A stretch of 38,201 nucleotides of DNA, from assembly GCA_030247515.1 (NCBI GenBank), contig JAOTSA010000008.1:1-38201 (forward strand), given 5' to 3'. Each line of letters begins with the position of its first letter. The stretch's first letter is position 1. The stretch is from Sulfurimonas sp. (GTDB taxonomy: Bacteria > Campylobacterota > Campylobacteria > Campylobacterales > Sulfurimonadaceae). This document shows positions 28,964-38,017 of this stretch, in pieces. The position numbers and the translations under genes are program-made. The notes under the pieces are model-generated. The model was given only the letters and a program-made list of their open reading frames with translations. It made no database searches and was not told where the DNA came from.

Positions 28964-29122
28964 AAAAAATCCTTGCACCCTTTATAAAATATGTTCCGAT
29001 TTTACTATCTTTTGATTTACGTTTCTCTTATACCAACAAAAGTCCCTAAGTTCGGCTTTATCAAGGTTTAATACGAATTTACCTAAAATTACAAAAATAC
29101 CACGTATAAGGCTTATAACTTA

Positions 29123-30586
29123 ATGATAACATGGATGCAAAAACATAAAAAATATCTTATTGTAACGATATGGATTTCTACCGTTGCATTTGTCGGTGCT
29201 GGATTTGTTGGCTGGGGTCAGTATGAGTATGGCGACAAAGCAGGTGCAGTTGCAAAAGTGGGTAATGTAGAGATTACAATGGGTGAGTTACAAAAAAGCT
29301 ACTCTGACCTTTACAACCAATATGCACAGATATTCAAAGGAGATTTTGATGAAGAAAAAGCAAAAAGCTTTGGCTTACAGTCACAAGCTCTCAATTTCCT
29401 AACACAACAGGCTCTTGTTTTAAATCTTGCAAAATCATACAGCCTTGATGTTACTGAAAATGAGTTATTGGAACACATTAAATCCATGGAGTATTTTCAT
29501 AAAAATGGTGTTTTTAACAAAGAAGTTTACAAAGATATCCTCTCAAAAAACAACCTCAAAATCAAAGATTATGAAGCAAACTTAAAAAAAGAGATTCTTA
29601 TCAAAAAAACACTTATGCTGCTAAAGGTGGAAACAAAAGACAGTGAGTCAAAAATCATTGATACCGCAATGAGTGTTGCCGATAAAATCAATTATAAAGT
29701 GCTTAAAGAGAGTTCAATTGGGGTTGAAACAACAGATGAACTTCTTAAACCATTTTGGGAAAAAATACAAAATAACTTCATGAGTGAAGTAAGCTATGAG
29801 ATTAAATATATCAAACAACCAAGAATCACAAAAGAGCATAATGAAGCTCTCTTGAATGAGTATTACAATGAAAATAAAAGCAATTTAAAAGACAGTGAAG
29901 GGAAAATTCTCTCATTTGAAGAAGCAAAAGAAAAAATCAAAAGCGAGTTAGATGCAAAAGAGACAAAAAAAGAGGCTTTAAAACAGTATGTTGCCTATAA
30001 AAAAGGAGAAGTTGATACGACCTCCACTCAAAAAACAACACTTCTTGCTTCCAACAACCCTTTTGGAGCAGAGGCTTTGGATGTTGTCTCAAAACTCACA
30101 TTAGCATCTCCTTTTTCTAAACCTGTTGCGCTCGGAGATGAATATCTTATTTTTGAACTTGTTACAACAAACGCAGCAAAACCAAAAACTTATGAAGAAG
30201 CAAAAAGTGAAGTTCTGCCACTCTATATGAAAGAACAAAAAAGAGCCAAACTTTTAGAGTTAGCTAAAAACTCACACACAACGTTCAATGGAGCAACAAC
30301 TGACTTTATAACAGCCAATGACTCAAATGTGCTAACAGATTTAGCTAAAAATGAGGCAGATGAGTTTTTAAGTACCCTCTTTACATCTCAAGAAAAAAAG
30401 GGCTATATTGCTTTAGAGAGTGGAAATATTGTTATGTATAATGTTTTGGAACAGAAGTTGCTTAATAACACTAACACTGATCCAAACAACTCAATGTTAC
30501 GATTGAAAAGCGGCATGTTCAACGAAGGTTTGATTAAAAATCTTCAGAACAAGTACAAAACTGAGATTTTTATCCAAGGACTCTAA
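29123..30586 (+). CDS. PpiD/SurA-N-like membrane-anchored periplasmic chaperone
   Basis: A 487-residue protein. Residues about 11-33 (YLIVTIWISTVAFVGAGFVGW) form a membrane anchor, as in PpiD. A helical SurA_N-type region follows (AKVGNVEITMGELQKSYSDL; LNFLTQQALVLNLAKSYSLDVTENEL). Where a parvulin domain would be expected I see no parvulin signature, so it may be a chaperone without isomerase activity. It lies one base before ftsA and I recall this order in Campylobacter, where the gene is called a peptidyl-prolyl isomerase. Confidence 0.8.
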   Translation: MITWMQKHKKYLIVTIWISTVAFVGAGFVGWGQYEYGDKAGAVAKVGNVEITMGELQKSYSDLYNQYAQIFKGDFDEEKAKSFGLQSQALNFLTQQALVLNLAKSYSLDVTENELLEHIKSMEYFHKNGVFNKEVYKDILSKNNLKIKDYEANLKKEILIKKTLMLLKVETKDSESKIIDTAMSVADKINYKVLKESSIGVETTDELLKPFWEKIQNNFMSEVSYEIKYIKQPRITKEHNEALLNEYYNENKSNLKDSEGKILSFEEAKEKIKSELDAKETKKEALKQYVAYKKGEVDTTSTQKTTLLASNNPFGAEALDVVSKLTLASPFSKPVALGDEYLIFELVTTNAAKPKTYEEAKSEVLPLYMKEQKRAKLLELAKNSHTTFNGATTDFITANDSNVLTDLAKNEADEFLSTLFTSQEKKGYIALESGNIVMYNVLEQKLLNNTNTDPNNSMLRLKSGMFNEGLIKNLQNKYKTEIFIQGL

Positions 30587-30587
30587 G

Positions 30588-31943
30588 TTGAGCAGAACTA
30601 TTTTAGCCATAGATATAGGTTCTACAAAAATATGTGCGATTATTGCTGAGATAGGCAGTGACAAGTCCATATCCATCACAGGGGCTGGTGTCTGCAAGGC
30701 ACAAGGGCTTAAAAAGGGAAGCATAACTAACATAGAGCTTGCTTCAAAATCTATAAGAACTGCATTAAATGATGCAAAAAGAGTTTCAGGTTCAGAAGCT
30801 AAAACTGCTATCGTTTCCATATCTGGGTCTTATACCAAAAGTGTTAACTCAAGTGGTATCGTCAACATCCAAAACAAAGAAGTAAGTTTTAAAGAGATAG
30901 AGAGAGTCATGCAAGCTTCTCTTTATAACGCTAACATACCAAACGAATACGAGGTACTTCACGCTCTGCCTTACAACTTCAAAGTTGATGACCAAGACTA
31001 TATTGAAGACCCGTTGGGAATGAACGCTTCAAGACTTGAAGTTGACACACACATCATTACAACACAAAAATCCAATCTTAACAACTTGCGCAAAGCCGTT
31101 CGTGGCGCAGGTGTTGAAGTTGAAAACATCGTACTTGCTGGATATGCTTCTTCTATAGCTACACTCAATACAGATGAAAAAGAGCTAGGTGTTGCACTCA
31201 TAGATATGGGTGGACATACAAGCAATATAGTTATCCACTCTGGAAACTCCATACGATACAACGACTTTTTAGGTGTTGGTTCAAACCATGTGACAAGTGA
31301 CCTATCTATGGCACTTCATACTCCGCTTAACATCGCAGAAAACGTAAAGCTTGACTACGGTTCACTTTTGACACCAAGCAATGAGTTGATTGATATTCCT
31401 ATCATAGGAAACGAAAATTCTACACATGAAGTTTCATTGGAAGTTGTCCATAATGTTATCTATGCAAGAGCGGAAGAGACTCTTATGATTTTGGCTCAAC
31501 TAATTGAAAAAAGTGGTCTTAAGGATAAAATCGGAGCTGGTGTTGTTCTAACAGGCGGTTTTTCACAGATGGAAGGGATGAGAGAACTAGCAATTGCAAC
31601 CTTTGGCTCTATCCCTGTACGCCTTGCAAAACCTAAAGAGATGCATGGACTTTTTGACAACCTCCGTTCACCTGAATACTCAAGTGCTATCGGTCTTGTT
31701 ATTTATGCAGCTTCTGCATATACGCTTTATGAAATTGATGTCAATAGACGTATGAGACACTCAAACGAGGTCTTTGAAGAGCAACACACTATCAACCTTG
31801 TTAGTGAACCTGAAATTCCAGTTCCTCCATCTCAACAGGATAAAAAAAATATTATGGTTGATATTGGGTTTAAAAAAGAGAAGAAAAAAGATGAGGCTGG
31901 GGCGTTTACAAAATTTTGGAACTGGGCTACCCAGTTATTTTAA
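30588..31943 (+). CDS. ftsA: Cell division protein FtsA
   Basis: FtsA is an actin-like ATPase that anchors FtsZ to the membrane and recruits the divisome. The 451-residue protein starts at TTG one base after the previous stop. It carries ILAIDIGSTKICAIIAE (phosphate 1), IVSISGSYTKSVNSSG, VALIDMGGHTSNI (phosphate 2) and GVVLTGGFSQMEGM (adenosine motif). The C-terminal FWNWATQLF is a short amphipathic helix of the membrane-targeting kind. It is followed after nine bases by ftsZ. Confidence 0.96.
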   Translation: MSRTILAIDIGSTKICAIIAEIGSDKSISITGAGVCKAQGLKKGSITNIELASKSIRTALNDAKRVSGSEAKTAIVSISGSYTKSVNSSGIVNIQNKEVSFKEIERVMQASLYNANIPNEYEVLHALPYNFKVDDQDYIEDPLGMNASRLEVDTHIITTQKSNLNNLRKAVRGAGVEVENIVLAGYASSIATLNTDEKELGVALIDMGGHTSNIVIHSGNSIRYNDFLGVGSNHVTSDLSMALHTPLNIAENVKLDYGSLLTPSNELIDIPIIGNENSTHEVSLEVVHNVIYARAEETLMILAQLIEKSGLKDKIGAGVVLTGGFSQMEGMRELAIATFGSIPVRLAKPKEMHGLFDNLRSPEYSSAIGLVIYAASAYTLYEIDVNRRMRHSNEVFEEQHTINLVSEPEIPVPPSQQDKKNIMVDIGFKKEKKKDEAGAFTKFWNWATQLF

Positions 31944-31952
31944 GGAGAAGAT

Positions 31953-33074
31953 ATGGAACCATTTTTGATTGAAGAAGCACAAAAAATAAGCGGAGCTAGA
32001 ATAGTAGCTGTTGGTGTCGGTGGCGGCGGTGGAAACATGATTGGTCATATGATCAAAAATGGTGTAACAGGCATAGAGATGATTATGATCAACACTGATG
32101 CACAAGCACTGAGAGATGCAACAAATGCAAGAACGATTCAAATCGGTACAAAGCTGACAAAAGGGCTTGGTGCTGGAATGAAACCTGAGATTGGCAGAGA
32201 GTCTGCAATCGAGAGTTATGATGACATCAAAAATGCACTAACAGGGGCAGATATCGTCTTTATCTCTGCTGGTCTTGGTGGCGGAACTGGTACTGGTGCT
32301 GCTCCTATCGTTGCAAAAATTGCTAAAGAGGTTGATGCGCTTACTATTTCAATCGTTACAAAGCCTTTTACATTTGAAGCACCTAAGAGATTGAAACTTG
32401 CAAAAGCAGGTCTTGAAGAGCTTAAAAAAGAGAGTGATTCTATAGTTGTTATCCCTAACGACAAACTTCTCTCTATAATTGACAGAAAACTTGGCATCAA
32501 AGATAGCTTTAAAATCGTTGATGGTGTTTTAGCACAAGCTGTTAGTGGAACAGCAGGTGTTATCCTATCAAATGGCGAAAATGACATCAACCTTGACTTT
32601 GCTGACTTAAAAACAGTTATGAGCCATAAAGGTATGGCACTTATGGGTGTTGGCGAACATGAGGGAGAGAATGCAGCTTATGAGGCAATCAAAGCAGCAA
32701 TCGAATCTCCACTTCTTGACAATGTCTCTATCAATGGGGCAATGGGTGTTTTAGTTCACTTCTACATGCATCCAAACTTCCCGATGATGGAAATCAATGA
32801 TGCTATGATAGTAGTTCAAGAGAGTGCTCATGAAGATGCTGATGTTATTTTTGGTACATCAACAGATGAATCTCTTCCTGAAGATTATGTCAAAATAACA
32901 ATCGTTGCGACTGGTTTTGAAAAAGAACTTAAAGTAGTTACAACAAACAATGAGCATTTTGTGAGTGAAACTCATACACATAAAGCCATAATCCGCCCTA
33001 GACTTGTTGTCGGTGGTGATTTAGACGGCAACCATCTCGATTTTCCATCTTATTTGAGAAATCAACAAGACTAA
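31953..33074 (+). CDS. ftsZ: Cell division protein FtsZ
   Basis: FtsZ is the tubulin-like GTPase of the division ring. The 373-residue protein has the tubulin signature GGGTGTGAAP at about 108-117, the N-terminal AVGVGGGGGNMIGHMI, the synergy-loop region (NDINLDFADLKTVM) and a C-terminal tail LDFPSYLRNQQ, which matches the conserved peptide that binds FtsA. The TAAGGAG Shine-Dalgarno sequence is strong. Confidence 0.98.
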   Translation: MEPFLIEEAQKISGARIVAVGVGGGGGNMIGHMIKNGVTGIEMIMINTDAQALRDATNARTIQIGTKLTKGLGAGMKPEIGRESAIESYDDIKNALTGADIVFISAGLGGGTGTGAAPIVAKIAKEVDALTISIVTKPFTFEAPKRLKLAKAGLEELKKESDSIVVIPNDKLLSIIDRKLGIKDSFKIVDGVLAQAVSGTAGVILSNGENDINLDFADLKTVMSHKGMALMGVGEHEGENAAYEAIKAAIESPLLDNVSINGAMGVLVHFYMHPNFPMMEINDAMIVVQESAHEDADVIFGTSTDESLPEDYVKITIVATGFEKELKVVTTNNEHFVSETHTHKAIIRPRLVVGGDLDGNHLDFPSYLRNQQD

Positions 33075-33085
33075 CATTTTACCTC

Positions 33086-33104
33086 TCCTTGCCTTGCGCA
33101 AGGA
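33086..33104 (+). other. Small hairpin after ftsZ
   Basis: TCCTTGC (33086-33092) and GCAAGGA (33098-33104) pair around CTTGC. There is no U-tract, so it is at best a weak pause or processing site; transcription may continue into the following gene. Confidence 0.4.
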
Positions 33105-33133
33105 ACTAAACTATTACCCTAAAAGAGTATCAA

Positions 33134-33559
33134 ATGAAATTTCTGTTTTCTACAATTTTGCTTTCCATATCCTGTTTTGCATCCAATATAACATCACAAG
33201 AGATGCCTATTGATAAAATGCAAGGACAAAATAGAGAAATTGCAAAACTGGCGGCGGCTGAACTCTCAAAGTCGCTCCCACAAATCATTGACAAACATAC
33301 AAAACTTACAAAAGTAGAAGCACAAGATGCAACTTTGATTTATATTTATGAAATCAACGCTGCACCAAAAAGTGATGCACAAATCAAACAAGAAGACCAT
33401 AGCAGAATGAAAGAAGCTGTAACTTACGGAGTTTGTTCTAGCTCGCAACGCTTTTTAAAGGCAAACATTGCTATTCGTTACATCTATAACAGCGTACAAA
33501 GCAAGAGCGAACTTTTTCATTTTGATATAGACGCTAAAAGCTGCGAAAATCTCAAATAA
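33134..33559 (+). CDS. Small exported protein of unknown function
   Basis: A 141-residue protein. Residues 1-16 (MKFLFSTILLSISCFA) look like a signal peptide. The mature part has a helical N-terminal half (REIAKLAAAELSKSLPQIIDKHT), a strand pair (LIYIYEINAAP) and a C-terminal region with two Cys (TYGVCSSSQRF; DIDAKSCENLK) that could form a periplasmic disulfide. I do not recognise the family. It lies between ftsZ and the Crp/Fnr regulator. Confidence 0.7.
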   Translation: MKFLFSTILLSISCFASNITSQEMPIDKMQGQNREIAKLAAAELSKSLPQIIDKHTKLTKVEAQDATLIYIYEINAAPKSDAQIKQEDHSRMKEAVTYGVCSSSQRFLKANIAIRYIYNSVQSKSELFHFDIDAKSCENLK

Positions 33560-33571
33560 ACAAGTTCTATC

Positions 33572-34228
33572 GTGCTTCTAAAAGACACCCTTTCCTCTTT
33601 ACATTTTTTCTCATCTTTAGCCGATGAAGAGTTGGATTTGCTTGCCTCTTTCTCTTCAGTAAGCTCTTATACTAACGGGTATGTTATTCATTATGAAAAG
33701 CAAGAGAGTGGTCTGCTTCTTTTTTTATTGGAGGGAGTTGCAAAAGCATACAAAATCGACAAACACAATAACGAAATATTTCTACACTACATCTATGCGC
33801 CCTCTTTAATCTCCGATATCTCTAACTTAAAAAAAGAGAAACTTCTCTTATTTTCAAATGTTTCACTTGTTGAGGACTCTAAAGTTCTTGCAATAGATTA
33901 TAAAAAATTTAAAGAGTTTTTTTTGGCAAAAGGGCATCTTTGCATAGAGTTTGTCAACGAAATGATAGGAAAATCCAACCAACTGCAATCTCTCATCAAC
34001 AGAGAGTTTATCTTTAGTTCAGTTGCAAAAGTGGCAATGATGCTTCATAATGATTTGGATATGTTCAATTCGCTCAAAAGAAGTGAAATCTCTTTGATTT
34101 TGAATATTCAACCAGAGACGCTCTCAAGAGTTCTCAACAGGCTAAAGAGAGACGATATCATTGACTCTAAAAATGCAAAGATTATTGTTTTAAACAAAGA
34201 AGCTCTATTATCTGTTTATGAGGAGTAG
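33572..34228 (+). CDS. Crp/Fnr-family transcriptional regulator (likely N-oxide/redox regulator of nosZ)
   Basis: A 218-residue regulator. Residues 1-120 form a cNMP-binding-type beta barrel (LHFFSSLADEELDLLASFSSV; GYVIHYEKQESGLLLFLLEGVAKAYKI). A dimerisation helix and a C-terminal winged helix follow (LKRSEISLILNIQPETLSRVLNRLKRDDII), with the E-x2-SR recognition pattern seen in DNA-binding helices of Fnr, Nnr and Dnr. It has a single Cys, so it cannot be a classical oxygen-sensing iron-sulfur Fnr. A haem- or NO-dependent Dnr/Nss-like mode is possible. The GTG at 33572 has a poor Shine-Dalgarno sequence. It sits two genes upstream of nosZ, which carries a matching palindrome. Confidence 0.88.
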   Translation: MLLKDTLSSLHFFSSLADEELDLLASFSSVSSYTNGYVIHYEKQESGLLLFLLEGVAKAYKIDKHNNEIFLHYIYAPSLISDISNLKKEKLLLFSNVSLVEDSKVLAIDYKKFKEFFLAKGHLCIEFVNEMIGKSNQLQSLINREFIFSSVAKVAMMLHNDLDMFNSLKRSEISLILNIQPETLSRVLNRLKRDDIIDSKNAKIIVLNKEALLSVYEE

Positions 34229-34231
34229 TAT

Positions 34232-35167
34232 ATGAGAAAAATTAAAATTACGGGTGCGTTTATCTTTCTTTTTTCACTGTTACTGGCATTTATCTTTAAC
34301 TATACCTCAAAAAACAGTGCATATCACAATAACGAAATTGCTGTAATGAATGCACAAAAGAACTTCACACAAGATATCTCTAAAAATATCTTTTACTTTT
34401 ACAAGCACCCTGATAGCTCCTCAAAAGCGTTGGATGACTCTATAAAACTATTTTTAGAGAGTATGAACAACCAAGAAAGAGGACTGCATGAAAATGAAAA
34501 AATAAGAAAACTTTGGAACGATTTTTACCTTCATGTGCAACGTTTTAGAGACCAGATAAAAAACAAAACCATCTATTCAAATATTCTTCTTGAAAAAGAG
34601 GTCAAAGAAATCTACGAAATTAATCTTGCTCTTATGGTTGCAAGCGACAACTTTATCAATGATGCGATTACCCGTTTCAACCAAGAACAAGCTAGATATG
34701 TTGTGGTTCAGTATCTGCTGTTTTTTATCTTAGTATCGCTTCTTCTCTACATCTTTACACAACTGCAAAGCGTCATTGATTTTATTCAAAAATTTCTATT
34801 TGCTTCCAAAAAGATACTCTCTCAAACATCTATCAAAACACTTCAGCCTATTGAGATAGAGGAGAGCAACCACGATATTTTTGAAGCAAAAGAGAATTTT
34901 AATGAGCTTGTACAAAAAATTAACGACTCTATAGCCTCTTCAACACAATCAATGGAACATACCTATATATCTTTGGAGATAGTAGAACAAAATATAGAAA
35001 ATTTGGTAGAACTCATCTACACGATGCATGAGGATTCCAGAGACAAAGAGCTTAAGAAGAAAGAGGATGCTATCATCCAATCTTTTGAAGAATTAAGCAT
35101 TTCAGTCAAGAAACTAAAAAATCTTAAAAGCGATTTGGATAGTCTGATTACACATACAAATCCTTAA
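34232..35167 (+). CDS. Orphan two-helix membrane sensor-like protein
   Basis: A 311-residue protein. A helix at about 8-25 and a second at about 160-182 bracket a periplasmic region of roughly 135 residues, mostly helical (AVMNAQKNFTQDISKNIFYF; EVKEIYEINLALMVASDNFI). This resembles the PilJ/NarX-type sensor domain. After the second helix comes a coiled-coil region to the end, but no histidine kinase, methyl-accepting or GGDEF output domain. It starts three bases after the regulator, with GAGGAG inside that gene, so the two are coupled. It may signal by partner binding. Confidence 0.7.
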   Translation: MRKIKITGAFIFLFSLLLAFIFNYTSKNSAYHNNEIAVMNAQKNFTQDISKNIFYFYKHPDSSSKALDDSIKLFLESMNNQERGLHENEKIRKLWNDFYLHVQRFRDQIKNKTIYSNILLEKEVKEIYEINLALMVASDNFINDAITRFNQEQARYVVVQYLLFFILVSLLLYIFTQLQSVIDFIQKFLFASKKILSQTSIKTLQPIEIEESNHDIFEAKENFNELVQKINDSIASSTQSMEHTYISLEIVEQNIENLVELIYTMHEDSRDKELKKKEDAIIQSFEELSISVKKLKNLKSDLDSLITHTNP

Positions 35168-35184
35168 ATTTCAAAATTAATTCC

Positions 35185-35208
35185 AAAATTTGACCAGTGT
35201 CAAATTTT
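35185..35208 (+). promoter_or_regulatory. Perfect Fnr/Nnr-type palindrome upstream of nosZ
   Basis: AAAATTTGAC (35185-35194), spacer CAGT and its exact reverse complement (35199-35208) form a 10+4+10 palindrome. The core TTGAC-N4-GTCAA is a variant of the Fnr/Nnr box TTGAT-N4-ATCAA. Its centre is 41.5 bases upstream of the start expected from the TAATAT at 35226-35231, the class II activator position. Confidence 0.8.
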
Positions 35209-35225
35209 AACCCTCTCCTTTTTTC

Positions 35226-35231
35226 TAATAT
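35226..35231 (+). promoter_or_regulatory. -10 box for nosZ
   Basis: TAATAT lies 57 bases before the nosZ ATG. There is no -35, as expected for an activator-dependent promoter. Confidence 0.6.
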
Positions 35232-35287
35232 ACATTTATGATTTGAGTACTATCATAAAAACCTCAAACTAATTTAAGGAGAGAAAA

Positions 35288-37888
35288 ATGGCTAAGCATT
35301 CCAAAAAACTTGTTTCGCTTCTTGTTGGTGCTTCTGTAGCTGCGTCTTTTGCGCATGCGGCTGATGGTGAACTACAACAAGTAATGAAAGCAAGAGGACT
35401 CAGTGAAATCGATGTGGTTCGTGCTGCAAAGACTTATAATCCTTCGGGCGTTAAGGATGAGTTCGTTGTATTTAGTTCAGCTGGACAAGCTGGGCAAGTA
35501 ATCGTCTATGGTGTTCCATCGATGAGAATTTTAAAGTACATCGGTGTATTTACTCCAGAACCTTGGCAGGGATATGGATTTGACGAGGAGTCTAAAAAGG
35601 TTCTAAGACAAGGAAATGTCAGAGGAAGAGAGATTAACTGGGGAGATACACACCACCCTGCTCTCTCAGAAAAAGATGGAAAATATGATGGAAAATGGCT
35701 TGCTATCAACGACAAGGCAAACCCTCGTATCGCTATCATCGACTTAGCTGACTTTGAAACAAAACAAATCGTTGTAAACCCTGTTTTTAAATCTGCTCAC
35801 GGTGGAGCGTTCTTTACACAAAACAGTGATTACATCATTGAAGCGTGTCAGTATGCAGCTCCTTTTGACAACAATTATCATCCGATTGAAGACTATAAAG
35901 AGGTATATCGTGGTGGTGCTACGATGTGGAGATTTGACCCTAAAAAGGGAAGAATTAACGAAAAAGAGTCTTTCACTATCGAAATGCCTCCGTATATGCA
36001 AGATTTGAGTGACTCTGGTAAAGGCGTTTCTGATGGATGGGGCTTTACAAACTCATTTAACTCTGAGATGTACACAGGCGGAATTGAAGTTGGTATGCCA
36101 CCAAATGAAGCTGGTATGAGTAGAAATGATACTGACTTTTTACATGTTTACAACTGGAAAAAACTTGCAGAACTTGCAAAAGATTCTAAGAATGTAAAAA
36201 TCATAAATGACCACAAAGTTATCCCTATGGAAGTAGCTATCAAGCATGATGCACTTTTCTTGATTCCAGAACCAAAGTCACCGCACGGGGTTGACGTATC
36301 TCCAGATGGTGAGTACATCACGGTTTGTGGAAAGCTTGACACACACGCTTCTGTTTATAAGTGGAGCAAAATCAAAAAGCTAATTGAGAGCAAAGAGTAT
36401 GTAGGCAAAGACCCTTACGGTATCCCTATCTTAGATATGAAAAAGTCACTTCATGGACAAGCAGAGTTGGGTCTGGGGCCATTGCATAACCAATACTCAA
36501 ATGTTGATGGTGAAATCTATACTTCACTTTATGTTGACAGCCAAATTGTAAAGTGGAACTACAAAACTCTAAAAGTAATAGACAAAGTAAATGTTCACTA
36601 CAACGTTGGTCACCTTTGTGGAATGGAAGGAAAGTCTGCTGATCCTCAAGGAAAATATATCATTTCGCTTAACAAACTTGCGATTGACAGATTCCAAAAT
36701 GTTGGACCACTACATCCACAAAACCACCAGTTAATCGATATTAGCGGTAAAAAGATGGACTTACTTGTTGACATGCCTCTGCCACTTGGAGAGCCACACC
36801 AAGCAGTTGCGATTCGTGCAGAAAAGCTTCACGGACACGTAAGATACACAATGGGTACAAACTCAAGAGAAGATAAAATTCACGAGGGTAAAACACTTGC
36901 AGGTCAAGAGAGAATTGAGAGAAAAGGCAATAAAGTTTCAGTATATGCAACTATGGTTCGTTCTCACATAAATCCTGAGAGAATTACAGTAAACAAGGGC
37001 GATGAAGTAACTTTCTACATCACAAACCTTGAGCGTGCGCAAGATGAGGCACACGGCTTTACAGTTGACCACTATAACGTACACGCTTCGTTAGAGCCTG
37101 GTAAAACTTCAAGTATCAAGTTTACAGCTGATATTGAGGGTGTTTTCCCTTACTACTGTACAGAGTTTTGTTCTGCACTTCACTTAGAGATGATGGGTTA
37201 CCTAACAGTAAAAGACCCAAACAAAAAGTATGAGAGCACTCAAAAGAAAAAGATGCAGACAATGTCTCCTGAGCAACTAAAAGCTGAATACGACAAAACT
37301 GTTGCAACAAATGCTGCAACTGACGCTGTTATCCAGTCTGTTGTGAAGTTCTTAAAAGAGAACAAATATGAGAAACATAAAGTTGTTGCAGATCTTGTAA
37401 CTGACGCTATGGATCAATATGGCAAGATACCTGAGCAAAAGAAACTCTCTGATGCGGCTGTAAAAGCTGGCGATATGGAAAAAGCAATTCTATTTGAGAA
37501 CATGATTTGGCAGTATATGGTTAAAACTGCGGATGTTGGTATCAGAGCAAAAGATGCGCTTGTAAGGCTTATCGCTACAAAACAGTCAGCTGCTGCGGCT
37601 GCTGGTGAAAAAGCATTTGGCGAGGGTGGATGTGGCGGATGTCACGTTATCGGTAAAGTTTCTTCTGGTCCAGACTTGACTGGTGTTCTTCAAAGACATG
37701 GAGAAAACGGCGAGAAATGGGTAAAAGACTTCATCATGAATCCTGAAAAAATGTACACAGAACCTTATGTTAAAGGTATGATTGACTACTTCAACCTAAG
37801 AATGCCAAACCAGCATATGGATGAAAAAGAGACTAAAAACATCATCGAATACCTAAAATGGGTAGATCAAAACGCAAATCTCTTCTAA
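35288..37888 (+). CDS. nosZ: Nitrous oxide reductase, clade II with C-terminal cytochrome c
   Basis: NosZ reduces N2O to N2 in the periplasm, the last step of denitrification. Residues 1-24 are a Sec signal peptide without twin arginines, which marks clade II. The seven-bladed propeller holding the CuZ site starts with DTHHPALS (His122, His123). The cupredoxin CuA site is YYCTEFCSALHLEMMGY, with Cys624, Cys628, His632 and Met635. A helical linker (about 650-770) leads to a cytochrome c domain with CGGCH (Cys782, Cys785, His786) and probably Met839. At 866 residues the fusion has the length of the Campylobacterota enzymes. A strong AAGGAG precedes its ATG, and an Fnr-type box controls it. Confidence 0.98.
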   Translation: MAKHSKKLVSLLVGASVAASFAHAADGELQQVMKARGLSEIDVVRAAKTYNPSGVKDEFVVFSSAGQAGQVIVYGVPSMRILKYIGVFTPEPWQGYGFDEESKKVLRQGNVRGREINWGDTHHPALSEKDGKYDGKWLAINDKANPRIAIIDLADFETKQIVVNPVFKSAHGGAFFTQNSDYIIEACQYAAPFDNNYHPIEDYKEVYRGGATMWRFDPKKGRINEKESFTIEMPPYMQDLSDSGKGVSDGWGFTNSFNSEMYTGGIEVGMPPNEAGMSRNDTDFLHVYNWKKLAELAKDSKNVKIINDHKVIPMEVAIKHDALFLIPEPKSPHGVDVSPDGEYITVCGKLDTHASVYKWSKIKKLIESKEYVGKDPYGIPILDMKKSLHGQAELGLGPLHNQYSNVDGEIYTSLYVDSQIVKWNYKTLKVIDKVNVHYNVGHLCGMEGKSADPQGKYIISLNKLAIDRFQNVGPLHPQNHQLIDISGKKMDLLVDMPLPLGEPHQAVAIRAEKLHGHVRYTMGTNSREDKIHEGKTLAGQERIERKGNKVSVYATMVRSHINPERITVNKGDEVTFYITNLERAQDEAHGFTVDHYNVHASLEPGKTSSIKFTADIEGVFPYYCTEFCSALHLEMMGYLTVKDPNKKYESTQKKKMQTMSPEQLKAEYDKTVATNAATDAVIQSVVKFLKENKYEKHKVVADLVTDAMDQYGKIPEQKKLSDAAVKAGDMEKAILFENMIWQYMVKTADVGIRAKDALVRLIATKQSAAAAAGEKAFGEGGCGGCHVIGKVSSGPDLTGVLQRHGENGEKWVKDFIMNPEKMYTEPYVKGMIDYFNLRMPNQHMDEKETKNIIEYLKWVDQNANLF

Positions 37889-37912
37889 GAGAGACTTTTT
37901 TTAAAGCGTTGC

Positions 37913-37947
37913 AAAGGGGAAGGAATTTATTTCTTCCCCTTTTTTTA
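37913..37947 (+). terminator. Rho-independent terminator after nosZ
   Basis: AAAGGGGAAG (37913-37922) pairs with CTTCCCCTTT (37933-37942), closing a GAA/TTT inner extension, and is followed by TTTTT. This is the clearest intrinsic terminator in the window, so nosZ may be transcribed alone. Confidence 0.85.
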
Positions 37948-38007
37948 TTTTAAAAAGAACGTAAAAAAACCTTGTAAATCTCGAAAACCTTGTTTTTCGT
38001 AGCTTTA

Positions 38008-38017
38008 GGGGGGGGGG
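38008..38017 (+). repeat. Homopolymeric G10 tract
   Basis: Ten consecutive G bases in the 310-base spacer after nosZ. Poly-G tracts slip readily during replication in Campylobacterota. Here it lies outside any gene. Confidence 0.9.

Noticed and set aside
35243-35256. A second Fnr-like site, TTGAG-N4-ATCAT
   Set aside because: It has two mismatches to the palindrome and lies downstream of the predicted transcription start; probably chance.
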